64,000 bases of DNA from Drosophila pseudoobscura (lineage: Eukaryota > Arthropoda > Insecta > Diptera > Drosophilidae), in assembly GCF_009870125.1 (NCBI RefSeq), contig NC_046680.1:16139501-16203500 (forward strand). Reading direction: 5' to 3'. Made by a program: the position numbers and the translations under genes. A model generated the notes under the pieces. The model worked only from the letters and a program-made list of their open reading frames with translations. It ran no database searches and was not told where the DNA came from. Shown here one piece after another: positions 36,461 to 47,499 of the stretch (positions within the stretch are counted from its first letter, which is position 1; each line of letters opens with the position of its first letter).

Positions 36461-39400
36461 ATGGGGGACAATGTGACAAAGCCATTCGACAGCGACAGTG
36501 ATCATTCTAATGGTAAGCAATTATTCTCTTCAGGGACATTTTCGATTCATATTGATTTCCCATTATAGTTGCTAAAGATCGGACGACATCGACGGTGATT
36601 GATATTGGTAAGTCTGATGACTGATTGGTTTAGAATATCACTGTAAGGGTTAAATTTTATTTTACATATTTCTAAAAATATAAGAAAAAGTCAGATTTGT
36701 TATCTGATAAAATCTGGGTATTGTATGGTATGGTGGCTGTATTAATATCATTATATCGTTCCCAAACTTAAACAATACCAAAATTCAAGTTGGTAAAATC
36801 GACGAGAAATCATGATATGGGCATCTTTATGATATTTACGAACCAGAGACAATTTTGCAAGATTATTTTGAGACCAAATCAGGAAGTTTAAGTTAAATTC
36901 TACACTGCTTGGTCTAGCCGCATAGTACATATCCCTCAAATCACATAGACCTACATATGTATATGTATTTTGTATTGTTTGAAGTGCCACATCATGCTGA
37001 CTATTTGTCGTTTATCAGTGAGTGTTTGTACGAAATCATCATAAGAAAGGCAGAATAAAAGGAATTGAAAATCTAATAGTAAAAATAAAGTCAGAATATA
37101 ATATAGGTCTGTTCTTAATCGCCTTAATCCCCATACCACATAGTAGATGGATCTAATTATGACCCAGAATAAAGTTTTAATTTTTTAAACATGTATAGTA
37201 GTACATACAGACCGATTAGTTGTTATCAGCTCAAAATCCGACAAAAAAAAGTACACACATACTTACATGAAAAGTATTTGCTGATAAAAGTCTGTTGTCG
37301 AGTATATTTATGAACTTTAGAAGAACAGTACATTCAGTAGCGGCCGGCATTTCTTTTGGAAAGGTGTGTTTCTAGAGTGACCGATAATTAAACAATGATA
37401 TAAACAAGTGTTTTCAGAAAACAGTGCATAGTTGTTCCCCTTCGACTGCGATAGTTATGTTTCAGCCGTTTTTGCGAGGCAGGCCAGGTTTCCAAAGTCA
37501 ATTTTAACAAAGTCAATCTAAACAAAATAAATGAGTTCTGAGAATAGCAACCGTCTCACAACCGAATGTTCGGGTAATTATGCAGCAGGGCATTCCATTC
37601 ATTTTTTGAATACTATGTAAATTAAACTACAACCGTTGGAAAAGCGTCTATCGAATCTTTCGATTGAAATTGCTCACTGATTAACTGGAAGCACAGAGCC
37701 AGCCATATGGGAAAAATATGCAGTGAGAGAGAGGAGATATACATATGTGGCAGCTTGGTTTTCCAGTTATTTCCAGTTCCAGAGATTAGCGATTGTTAAT
37801 CACAAATTTAATCACAAATAGTTATTCGACTGATAGCTGAGATATGTACGTATCTGAAGTTGGATAAAAACGATTTTTTTGCATATGACTCTCATGCTAT
37901 CAATCTCTTCGCAGCAAACTTTGCAAAGTCTAAAGCTGGTTGTTAACGATGCAGCAGTCTGCATGCATGGCAGCATGCGTACATGTGACGTAGCAATCTC
38001 AATTCACACATATGTACATTCATACACGATTTAGATTAATAATCTGCGTACAGCTTCATCGTTTAAGACCAGCTTCATGTCATACAGCTATAACAGCTGT
38101 GCGCTATGCAGCCCTGCGTTAATTCGATAACTTATCGGACCGCCTTCAACTTATACGAAGCTTTTTTAAACTTATTACTGTATTATTGGGGCCCAAACTT
38201 GCGAAGCGTTAACAACACAACAGTAAACACAGCTAGCTCCACACTCCGTGATTATTCGGCGTGCATGTTTTCGTGAAAAGTCTAAACTGTAGCAGCAAAT
38301 AAAAAGCAAACCAAACAGTCGAAGTGGAGTGAATGTGCAAAAATCAAACAAAGTGTTGCTTATGTTTTTGTGTGTCTCTCTCTCTTCCACATCGCAGAAC
38401 CAGAAACTGAAAGCGAATCCCCCAGCGTCCCCACACCCGCATCTACATCACTGTTCCAATCCGAGTCCGACATAATGGCCAATTTCGACGATGTGAGTGT
38501 TCCAGTGCACAGCGAATAAGAAAAATATATAACAATTATTAACACACAAACGAAAATTGTGCACGTAACAAACATTATGCCCCATTGTGTTTGATTTTAT
38601 TTTTATTTTGAATTTTTTGTTTTCGTCGTCGTCGTCGTTATCTCCCCTCTGTATGCGTGTTGCATGCTCTCATCACTCGGTTATTACGAATGTGAAAAAC
38701 CAACAACGCCGCCACCACCGCCGCCGAATCCAATCCAATCCCCATACTATACAAAACACCAACTACGATGAACAACAACAACTACGACCAGACGTTGCAA
38801 CGCGCCCGCCTCGCATTCGCCAGCGGCAAGACCAGGAACGTAAGCTTTCGGTAAGTTGAATCGGAATCTGTAGCCGAAGCTGAAGGAAAACCTGGCGTCC
38901 AAGCTGAAGCTGTTTATGTTTACACCACCAGCTGGGGCTGTTATTATTGCTATTACGTTACAGAAATTCGGTTTCAGCAACGCAGTAATTGCTGTGCAAG
39001 TTGGGTATCTTTGTACATGTATACTGAACTGATCCGCCGAGAAAGGAGAGCTCTGAACTTTGGGACTCACCACCCCCACCCCACCCCTTTGGCTGATAAG
39101 AAGTGTAAATAGATAGTATAGTTATATTCTGAAACGCGAGCAAAGTCTACAGACTTGTACATTCTGATATGCATTAATATTAATGTCCCCCACGACTCCT
39201 CGGGCTGTTTAATTCGAACTTTGACTTCGGAAAGTGGTTGGATGGTGTGGGCTGTACTTTGAATGCAATTAGGTAACCCTGAACTTGTTTTTCTATCTGG
39301 CTGGGCTTGTAACTGGAATAATTACTAATATATGTACAGCTCGCGAGCAGTTCGGTCCACAATAGTCACACGAACATACGCACACACCGACAGGCAAAAC

Positions 39401-42400
39401 ACACACATTTATGGATATGTTAATAGACGAGCAAAATATAAGAAGCAAAAGACACACGAAGAACAGGCGATATGCCGATAGTTTTGATTTGCCAAGTGTG
39501 AAACGGAAGTGCGGAAGAATCTGCGCCCAAGGCTGCTGGCCTGGCCATTTAATTTCATGATCTTTCCAAAGCTCCGCTCCGAACAAATGAACACGTTCTA
39601 TGAACGTTTTCGCCTTTGGCAACTCAACTTCTACTTCGGCTTTGATTCTCTACTCTTGCTTTGATTATATTTAAATACATTTTCTTGATAATTCCAAAAC
39701 GAAACACTAGACTGGTCATCAGTCGTCCCGAGCCCAGTCGAGCCCCGATCACATCAGTGCGCTCCGCTAATTGCTTTATTTATATTCACGGCGATGGCTC
39801 GGACATATTGTTTTGGATATCCGACTATGGCTTTATGTTTGTCATAACCAAATGGTGTTCGTTCAATTGCAATTGCAATTCCCAGAGGCTGTTTACCTCA
39901 CCTTGAATCCCGGGAGATCTGATTGATCCGCAAGCAAGTGTGCAGAGCTGTTTGACACGGTCTTTGTTTAGGTACCTGTTCAATTGGATCGGGTTTGAGT
40001 CTGGTTCTCAAGCCGGTTTTACAGTTCTAATCGCTGCACACCTCAGTCCCGTCCGGTCCCATAGTCCATCCCATTTGGGTTGACTCATTGGCTCGCGTAG
40101 AATATTTCATAACTGCCAATAAAACTAGCATTGACCTTCCCCAAGAGCCTCTCGTGCATTGTGATTGAGTATTGATTTTGTTTTGGTCTTTGTTTCGCTA
40201 TTTTGCCGCGGAACTCATCCTATCATCATCATCATCATTTATCTATCTACTAATTATTTGTGGCTTTGGCTTTGGCTTTGGCTATGGCTTCTTTTCGCAT
40301 TCACAGTCGCAAGCAGCTGGAGAATCTGCTGCGTTGCTATGAGGAGAACGAGTGCGACATTATTAGTGCCTTGGAGGCGGATCTGCGCCGCCCCAAGCAG
40401 GAGAGTCTGATCGTGGAGACCGAATTCATGAAGAACGACATCAAGCACATTCTGTACCATCTAAGTGATTGGGTCAAGGCAGAGAAGGTGAGCACCAATA
40501 CACTTAAGACCTTTGGGCCTCTGTATTACTAGATCGTTCTACCATTTCTCTCGCCCCTTTTTAGCCCTCTAAGTCGATCATTAATGTGATGGACGATGTG
40601 CAGATCTATAACGATCCCTTTGGCGTTGTCCTAGTGATTGGTGCCTGGAATTATCCGTTGCAGTTGCTGCTTGTCCCCGTGGCCTCTGCCATTGCCGCCG
40701 GTAACTGCGTGGTGATCAAGCCCAGCGAGATCGCCGCCAACTGCGCCAAGTTTATTGCCGAAGTCATTCCAAAATATCTCGACAATGTGAGTTCGAAAGC
40801 ATTCCAAACACCAACTTAATTTATTAATCCTAATCAACGCCGCTCCAGGATTGCTATCCAGTGGTCTGCGGTGGACCCAGCGAAACGGCTGAGCTGCTCA
40901 AACAGCGCTTCGACTACATCTTCTACACGGGCTCCACCCGCGTCGGCAAAATCATTCATGCGGCGGCCAACCAGCACCTGACGCCCACAACCCTGGAGCT
41001 AGGCGGCAAGAGGTGAGCATGCAGCGCGGACAGCATCGGATGGCGGGTGATTCATGCGTGTTGTTCTTTTTCCAGTCCTTGCTACATTGACAAGTCGGTG
41101 GAGCTGCGCACAGCTGTCAAGCGTATCCTGTGGGGCAAGCTAATAAACTGCGGCCAAACCTGCATTGCCCCCGACTACATCCTCTGCTCGAAGGAGATGC
41201 AGGACAAGTTCGTGGCCGAAGCCAAGGACGTGCTCAAAGAGTGGTACGGCGATAACATTCAGAGCAGCCCCGACCTGAGCCGTGTCATCAACAGCGGCAA
41301 TTTCCAGTGAGAAGAACGCAGAATGGTACACGAAATATGACTGATTGAGACACTACTTGTTGCCTTGCAGGCGCCTGCTTGGGCTAATGAAGTCGGGACG
41401 CATCGCTGTGGGCGGTAAGTACGATGCCAGCGAGCGTTACATTGAGCCCACAATCCTGGTCGATGTCAAGCCCCACGACCCCATTATGGAAGAGGAGATC
41501 TTCGGCCCTATCTTGCCCATCTATACCGTGGAGAGTGCCTACGATGCAATCAAGTTCATCAATGCCAGGTATGTCCGTCTGTGTGCCACGTCAGGACTGA
41601 CTGCCCCTTGTCCCTGTCTGTTCATTTGTCTTTTGCATCTCCCACAATACCACAATACACCAACAACAACAAAAACACACCAATATCACAATACCAATGT
41701 CCGGTTCGAAATGTTTTTCTCTTAGAGAGAGTCCACTTGTCCTGTATATTTTCACATCGGAAACAGAGGTTCAAAATCTGTTCGTAAACGGCACACAATC
41801 GGGCGGAATGTGCGTGAATGACACGATAATGCATTATGCCGGTAAGAGACCGCAACAAGGTCAAATCAAATAAAAAATCAAGACGCTAATGGATGTGGAT
41901 AACGCTAGCGGCTACGGTTTATACGATACGATCCCAAGTAGTCCGTTCCGCCTCTATATAGTCTTACTTTCCCCCTACGGTTTTGGTCTCCTATTTTTTT
42001 CCAAAAATTTCCAGCCTCAAACTGTATTTGAGAGTTTGTTTAATTTGTATTTTAAATTTATTTGCATCTGGTGGCGGTGATAAATATTTTTTGTATATAC
42101 TTAGCTCCCTCGTTGTATGCTCCCTGCCGTGTTTTGTTGTACCCAATCCCAACCCACCCGGCGATAGATTCGCCCGGGCAGCTAGGAGTATCTCTAACGA
42201 TCCAACACGTTGCTCCCCTTACACTTTTCATCCAACTTTCCGCATTTCGTTTTCTATTCATATCATTGATGATGTTCGCAGATCTGTAGATGGGGACAGA
42301 AAACTTTCGAACAGAACTGCGAATGTTTCTTGGTTTGTCTTTTATGTATTACTCTTTTTTTAGCCCCGGTTGATGCTCGAAGAAGTCGACACGTCAACTG

Positions 42401-43886
42401 CACTCTTATGTTTATAAAAACTGTCACTTAATCTGTTTAACAACTACTCCCTTCTCCTTCCTTACTCCCCGTAATTAGAGAGAAACCTCTTGTAATTTAC
42501 GTGTTCTCAAACTCAAACAAGCTAGTTAAAGAGTTCAAGAGCAATACCACAAGCGGCGGATTCTGCAGCAACGAAACTATTATGCATTGTGGAGGTATTT
42601 TCTATGCTACTGTACATATGTATTATATATTATATATATAGATAAGAGATCTTAGTGGTAGTAAAGTAGTATATCCATGATGGAAGTTGCACCCGACACT
42701 TGTGTTCTATTTAAAGGGGTCTGCGGCACCACTCAATCAATCAGTTTTTGAATTGCAAATTATGCACTTCTGACACTCGACTGTAGACAACGAACACCAA
42801 GAGCACCACAGCTACAAACAGCACAACCCAGTAAGACAAGCACCCAGCGGCACTCCTTTTCTGTTAATTTGAACTAAAGGTCTTTGTTTGGGTTTGGTTT
42901 TCGGCTTGAGTTTGGATTTAATGAAATTGGTTTTGGTTGGAATTTGCTTAACAACTTAATGCTTGGGTGTAGATACGAATCTAATCGTAAAAGTAACTAA
43001 GATAACTAATCATAACTTTGGTGGTAGCACTAAATAGGTATTTATAAATACAAGTACTCATATGGCTTCTGCTCAAATCAACAGTTGATGTGCTGCCCTT
43101 CGGGGGCGTTGGCATGAGCGGCATGGGCTCCTACCACGGAAAGTACGGCTTTGATACCTTTACACACAAGAAGTCGTGTCTGGGCAAAGATCTGTCGGCG
43201 TTCGGTGAGAAGTTGGCCTCGTAAGTTTACAATTTCCATTGCTGATTGGGGGACAGTAATATACAAGTTTTTGTTGCAGAGCTCGCTATCCCCCGTACTC
43301 AGATCGCAAGGGATCGTTCCTGTCGTTCCTGCTGCGCAAGCGCCGACCTCTGCCCAATTTCTATCTGACGCATGTGCTGGCCATCGGCCTGGGCGTAGGT
43401 CTGACAGTGCTGGCCAACTATTACCTACAGGTAAGAAAGGTATTTATGCTTGTCCTCACGCTCAACATGAATCTGTGTATATTAAAAATATGATTATCTT
43501 CCATGCACATCTCTACCATGCCTACTCTCGAACACACAACATTATTGGGACAACACTCGAACTTGCACCACAACAACAACTACACCCTTCACTCTCACTC
43601 TTCCCATTTCATACACTGCTATTGTCCGCCGTATCTAGGGTAAGCTGTTGTCGCGTTAGGATCGAGGGCGGATCCGAGAGACCTTCACGCCGTAAGCCGA
43701 ACCAGTGGACCCAACCGTTTAGATGTGGATTTGTTTGAAATAAATGTATACTCAAAGATTAGTTTCGTTACTGTGTTTCATGCTATGCTGATACTAACCA
43801 CAACCACCACACACGCACGTACATTACCTTACTGACAGAATATTGAGCGGCGGTTTTTGGGTTTGTTTGGATCCACGAAACTCTAA
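36461..43886 (+). CDS. Aldh-III: Aldehyde dehydrogenase type III, fatty-aldehyde type
   Basis: Oxidises aldehydes to acids with NAD(P). Exons are 36461-36512, 36569-36607, 38398-38492, 38792-38850, 40307-40487, 40565-40786, 40849-41012, 41076-41306, 41371-41568, then 41726-41841 or 42479-42594, 43085-43220, 43280-43430, and a short final exon. The first two exons and most of the third form an acidic, serine-rich N-terminal extension. A second possible start, MANFDD (ATG 38475), would give the ordinary ALDH3 length. Catalytic signs: NAD-site GAWNYPLQL, general-base LELGGK and the nucleophile Cys in [12 protein letters not shown]. The C-terminus has a hydrophobic segment ([19 protein letters not shown]), as in tail-anchored ALDH3A2 of microsomes and peroxisomes. 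Final exons can end GKLLSR (stop near 43659) or [15 protein letters not shown] (stop at 43886). Confidence 0.93.
36608..38397 (+). other. Large Aldh-III intron
   Basis: About 1.8 kb, AT-rich, between the distal 5' exons and the exon starting [10 protein letters not shown] second promoter that would start at MANFDD could be in its 3' part, but I cannot point to a specific element. Confidence 0.5.
38493..38791 (+). other. Aldh-III: Aldh-III intron with a 269-base AG-free zone
   Basis: Intron between NFDD and TLQRARLAF. From 38521 to 38789 the plus strand has no AG dinucleotide at all; the first AG after that is the acceptor at 38790-38791. A TATTAAC at about 38536 is followed by a pyrimidine-rich tract at 38580-38650, but the last 100 bases before the acceptor are not pyrimidine-rich. 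This is the signature of a distant branch point with an AG exclusion zone. Confidence 0.7.
38851..40306 (+). other. Aldh-III intron
   Basis: About 1.5 kb between VSFR and RKQLEN. It ends with a GGCTTT hexamer repeat at 40259-40290 just before the acceptor. No further exon is visible. Confidence 0.6.
40259..40290 (+). repeat. GGCTTT hexamer repeat before an acceptor
   Basis: Four to five copies of TTTGGC, ending 15 bases before the acceptor of the Aldh-III exon at 40307. The repeat supplies part of the polypyrimidine tract. Confidence 0.65.
41726..42594 (+). other. Aldh-III: Mutually exclusive exon pair of Aldh-III
   Basis: Exon A is 41726-41841 ([19 protein letters not shown]...) and exon B is 42479-42594 ([19 protein letters not shown]...). 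Both are 116 bases, start in the same phase after AG, end in the same phase with G, and encode the same segment, ending TIMHYA or TIMHCG. Using both or neither shifts the frame, so only one can be used. The segment replaces part of the catalytic domain next to the substrate tunnel, so the copies may tune substrate range. The 637-base intron between them (41842-42478) shows no third copy. Confidence 0.9.
42595..43084 (+). other. Aldh-III intron after exon B
   Basis: 490-base AT-rich intron leading to the exon [13 protein letters not shown]. No exon is visible inside it. Confidence 0.6.
43431..43886 (+). other. Aldh-III: Alternative terminal exons of Aldh-III
   Basis: After the hydrophobic segment (donor at 43431) the transcript can read into the intron (VRKVFMLVL..., 20 residues to a stop), use an acceptor at 43638 (GKLLSR) or use one at 43838 ([15 protein letters not shown]). 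The tails differ in length and charge, a feature that in ALDH3A2 of mammals decides ER against peroxisome targeting. Which tails are used cannot be told from DNA alone. Confidence 0.6.
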
Positions 43887-44404
43887 ATTTAAACAAAAAA
43901 CTGTACTCTTATATGTGTTTTTACGGATTGGAAGCACTTGCCCAACTGCGCATTATTTATCCCGTACTCACATTTTTATTTTCAGAAAAATTCTACTGAA
44001 TAAAGGTCTATACTTTTATACTTTTTATACGCATATCGGTGGGTCATGTCTAGCTTTGGATACTTCGTGTTACACATATTAGTTATTGTTATTTAGTTGC
44101 TATTTTATACAAATGTGAATGCTTACTAAAATATATGTCAAAAAATTGGCGTGATTTGTGTTTTTCTTTCCGTTGGGTCGGAATTTTAAAATTCAACGGA
44201 ATTTCGTGAAAACTACCAACTTAGTAGAAAAAGCAAGCGTTGCTTTGCAACTCTGCACCTACATTCTGGCGTTGCCAGAAAATCAGTACACATCGAAGGA
44301 ATCTATCGAACAATTGTTTATACAAATTTTCATAGGGCCACACTGACGTGTACGGATTTTTTGTCTATCATTTACGTGAAAATATTAAAAAATAAATTGA
44401 TACA
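43887..44404 (+). promoter_or_regulatory. Aldh-III 3' end and p47 promoter region
   Basis: Intergenic stretch. AATAAA at about 44000 can serve Aldh-III. A near match to core motif 1 (GGGCCACACTG, 44335-44345) lies about 60 bases before the p47 start codon. Confidence 0.5.
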
Positions 44405-45850
44405 ATGGCCGCTCGCGGCGATATGATTGCACAATTCATTGAAATTACCGGTACTGACGACAACACGGCCACGTTCTACTTGAACAGCTCCGAGTGGGAC
44501 ATAGAGGTGAGACATGCAAGGGCCGGCGACTTCGCAATGATGCAGCAAAACTAACGCATTTCTGCCCTGTTAGCAAGCTTTGGGTAACTACTGGAACACC
44601 CAAAGTGACATGCCACCTACTCCGACAACGGGGCAGTCGAATGACCCATCGCCAACTACACCAGTAGCACCGACTTCTAGCAGTGGTGCAGCCACCAAAA
44701 GCGCCGGCGCTGACGCTGGAAAAAAAGTCCCAAAGGCCAAGCCAAAGTAAGTGCACAGCTTTGTGAGACTTTAACGCCTAGAAGTCTTAAAAGTAACAAT
44801 TATTTGCTAACAGGTTCGCCACACTAAACGACATGTCCAAGGAGCCCTCAGACGACGAAGAGCATCAGGCATTCTATGCCGGGGGCTCGGACCGCTCTGG
44901 CCAACAGGTATTGGGTCCACCCAAACGCAAGAACTTTCGCGAACAACTATCCGATATGATGCGTTCAGCTCAGGAGCAAAACGTTAGCGATCTTGGTCCA
45001 TCGACCAGTAGTGGATCTTCCGGAGGCGGTGGCAGCGGAAACGTTTGGGGCCAGGGAATGCGTCTGGGCATGACCGATAGCGATCACACAGCCGTGGGCA
45101 TAAATCGTGCTGCAGAGACGTCGAGCAACAAACCGGTGGTGGTACTTAAACTTTGGAGCCAAGGTTTCTCCATCGATGGGGGAGAACTGCGTCACTACGA
45201 TGATCCAGAGAACAAAGAATTCCTAGAGACTGTCATGCGCGGGTAAGCAGCGATCACTTTCGACATTCAGAGGCGAGACAGCAATTGCAATTGGGAATGC
45301 TTCTGTTTCAATAGGGAAATACCGCAGGAACTGCTGGAAATGGGTCGCATGGTCAACGTCGATGTAGAGGATCACAGACACGAGGACTTCAAACGCCAGG
45401 CTGTACCTCAGACATTCAAAGGTTCCGGGCAGAAGCTCGGCAGTCCCGTGGCAAATGTTGCCACCGCAAAAGCTCCTGCAGTTGCTGCGGCCGCGCCTCC
45501 CGCCGAAGCTGCCCAACAAGAGGCCAATGCTCGTGAGGCCATTAATTTGAATTCCGAAGCTCCATCGACCACTCTGCAGATTCGTCTTGCAGACGGCTCA
45601 CGTCTGGCTGCGCAGTTCAATTTGACACATACCGTCTCGGACATTCGTCGATTCATACAAACGTAATATGCTCGTTTATTTACTTGCTTTCGAACAATGA
45701 AATATTCTCCATTTCAGAGCTCGTCCACAGTACTCGGCCAGCAATTTCACCCTGGTCTCTTCGTTCCCCACGCGTGAGTTGAGCGATGATAGCTCCACCA
45801 TCGAGAAGGCTGGCCTCAAGAATGCCGCGCTCATGCAACGTCTCAAGTAG
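44405..45850 (+). CDS. p47: p97/TER94 adaptor p47 (NSFL1 cofactor)
   Basis: Adaptor that directs the AAA ATPase p97 (TER94 in flies) to Golgi and ER membrane fusion. Exons are 44405-44506, 44574-44746, 44814-45242, 45315-45662 and 45718-45850, giving 394 residues, close to the family length of about 370-410. The order is the canonical one: N-terminal UBA-like domain (MIAQFIEITGTDDNTATFYL), a Ser/Pro/Thr linker, a SEP domain (VVLKLWSQGFSIDGGELRHY, then IPQELLE) and a C-terminal UBX domain (TLQIRLADGSRL to NFTLVSSFPTRELSDD). The UBX shows the FPTR-type p97-binding loop (SSFPTREL). It converges with the GT92-like gene. Confidence 0.95.
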
Positions 45851-46072
45851 AATCCTAAGTGGAATACCAAAGCTACGTTTTCCTTGTGGAGAGTATCGGG
45901 CTTATCAAATTAACGGTGAAGTTTGTAGCGGATTCAGTGTGTATAATTGTCTATTATATATCCAATATACAATTTCTGGACCTTCTCTTTATGGCAGTCA
46001 AGTAATCTCTCAAATTATGAGCTACATGTAAACTCAGACTTACGACTAAATTAAACAACGGAAGGGCTTAGC

Positions 46073-47395
46073 TTAAATGAGAAGATCTACCTCATTGCGG
46101 AGACTGTTGATGTGGTCCATGAAGTCCTTTCGCACTCCGTTGCGCCAGTCGTGTAGACCATCATCCCCCACACGGGCACAATCCACATAACGATGCACGA
46201 ATCCGGTGGATAGCGAAAGCTCAACATGTGCCGTGCTCGCCAGAAGCTGTGCAGGGGGAAGCTCCAGGCGGTCTAGGAGCATTTTGTAGGGAGCTTTGCG
46301 TTCCGGGTCATAATGAATATTGTCGAGCAACAGTTTCTTCAGCTCGTCGAAGCACACGGCAAACGTGGCCAGCTCGAAGCGTGCTGTGTCGGCGGAGAAG
46401 TGTCGCAGCTGCTGCTGCAGCGAACTCTGGGAACGATCAGCAGCAAAGCGTGAATTTGGATAGAATACTTCGTTCGGCTGTAGCAGTATAGTGAAGCTGG
46501 CCTGGTTCACATTCCGCAGCAAGCAATCGGTCTGGATTAGCTCGCGCACCCGGCTGGCAGTGCCGTTGTTTTGCAGGAAGGGAAAGTTGAAAGGAAGCGC
46601 GTACAGATGGATATTAGTTCGGTCCAGCACGCGGATGATATTCTCCGGGAGTTCATCGTAGTTGTACACCAGAAAGTGTTCAATGCCGAGAGCCTGATGA
46701 ATCAGAAAGAACTGAAGTAGGGCGTTTTCGTTGCGACCGAACCCTGAGGTCATGTTGAAGCCCACAAGATCCACACAGACGGTCGCCGGTAAGCGAGCTG
46801 GTGATGGTGCTGTTGCTGCCTTGGCGTCTGTGCTCCCACTCGCACGCTTGAGATGATGCAAACGTATCTTAACTGGGCTCCTGGTCGACGTGATATCCGT
46901 GAATGAAACACTCTCTGGCTGACCGAAATCACGGCTCACTTGACAGAAGAAATGGTAGCTGGTAAAGTTTGTTCTCTTGTCGTTGAGCAGACCCTCACTG
47001 GCATCGCGTTGGAATCGAAATTTTCCCTGTACACTGCGCGTCCCGCCAACAGCCAGGCTGCATCGGAAGTCCACCACAGCTCCCTGTTTGCCAACAACCA
47101 AGACGTGGGCTTCTCCGCCGGCCACCAACTCCTTGCGCATCCAGTAGGCGGAGTAGGCATGAAAGGAATCCCCGATCACCTGCCACACTGGCATCGGTCG
47201 CCATAGAGCCGCTTGCGGCAGATCTTCCTTCGTTCCGTTCTCCAAGCGGCGCAACACGGCGACATCGCTGCGCCCAAAGAAGTTCACGTACTTAAGGACA
47301 TATTTGAGGCGATTGTTTTCCGTCTTGTACATCAGGAGCACGCCCACGCTCAAGCAGGAGATGAGCAACAGCACCAGCTGTTGATATTTACGCAT
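46073..47395 (-). CDS. GT92 (DUF23)-like type II membrane protein
   Basis: Single-exon gene for 440 residues. A transmembrane segment near the N-terminus (LVLLLISCLSVGVLLMY) after a short basic stretch gives a type II Golgi-like topology. The lumenal part matches the glycosyltransferase 92 family: VCVDLVGFNMTSGFGRNENA, FFLIHQALGIEHFLVYNYDE and ASRVRELIQTDCLLR are typical. The family metal-binding motif (usually a DxDE run before a Phe) appears here as LQPNEVFYP, so the key acids are missing and the enzyme may be inactive or unusual. Gene is probably related to fly CG11149 by recall. It faces p47 tail to tail, 222 bases apart. Confidence 0.82.
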   Translation of the reverse strand: MRKYQQLVLLLISCLSVGVLLMYKTENNRLKYVLKYVNFFGRSDVAVLRRLENGTKEDLPQAALWRPMPVWQVIGDSFHAYSAYWMRKELVAGGEAHVLVVGKQGAVVDFRCSLAVGGTRSVQGKFRFQRDASEGLLNDKRTNFTSYHFFCQVSRDFGQPESVSFTDITSTRSPVKIRLHHLKRASGSTDAKAATAPSPARLPATVCVDLVGFNMTSGFGRNENALLQFFLIHQALGIEHFLVYNYDELPENIIRVLDRTNIHLYALPFNFPFLQNNGTASRVRELIQTDCLLRNVNQASFTILLQPNEVFYPNSRFAADRSQSSLQQQLRHFSADTARFELATFAVCFDELKKLLLDNIHYDPERKAPYKMLLDRLELPPAQLLASTAHVELSLSTGFVHRYVDCARVGDDGLHDWRNGVRKDFMDHINSLRNEVDLLI

Positions 47396-47499
47396 TTTTT
47401 GATTGATTTCCTAGGAAAGATGGTTTAAATTAAAGGATTACTGACAATTGATTAATGAGAATTTGGTTTACTCTTTAATTTATGTATTTATTTTTATTT

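Noticed and set aside
38587-38859. Plus-strand open frame around the AG-free zone of Aldh-III
   Set aside because: It reads the short Aldh-III exon in the wrong frame; the correct frame gives [16 protein letters not shown].
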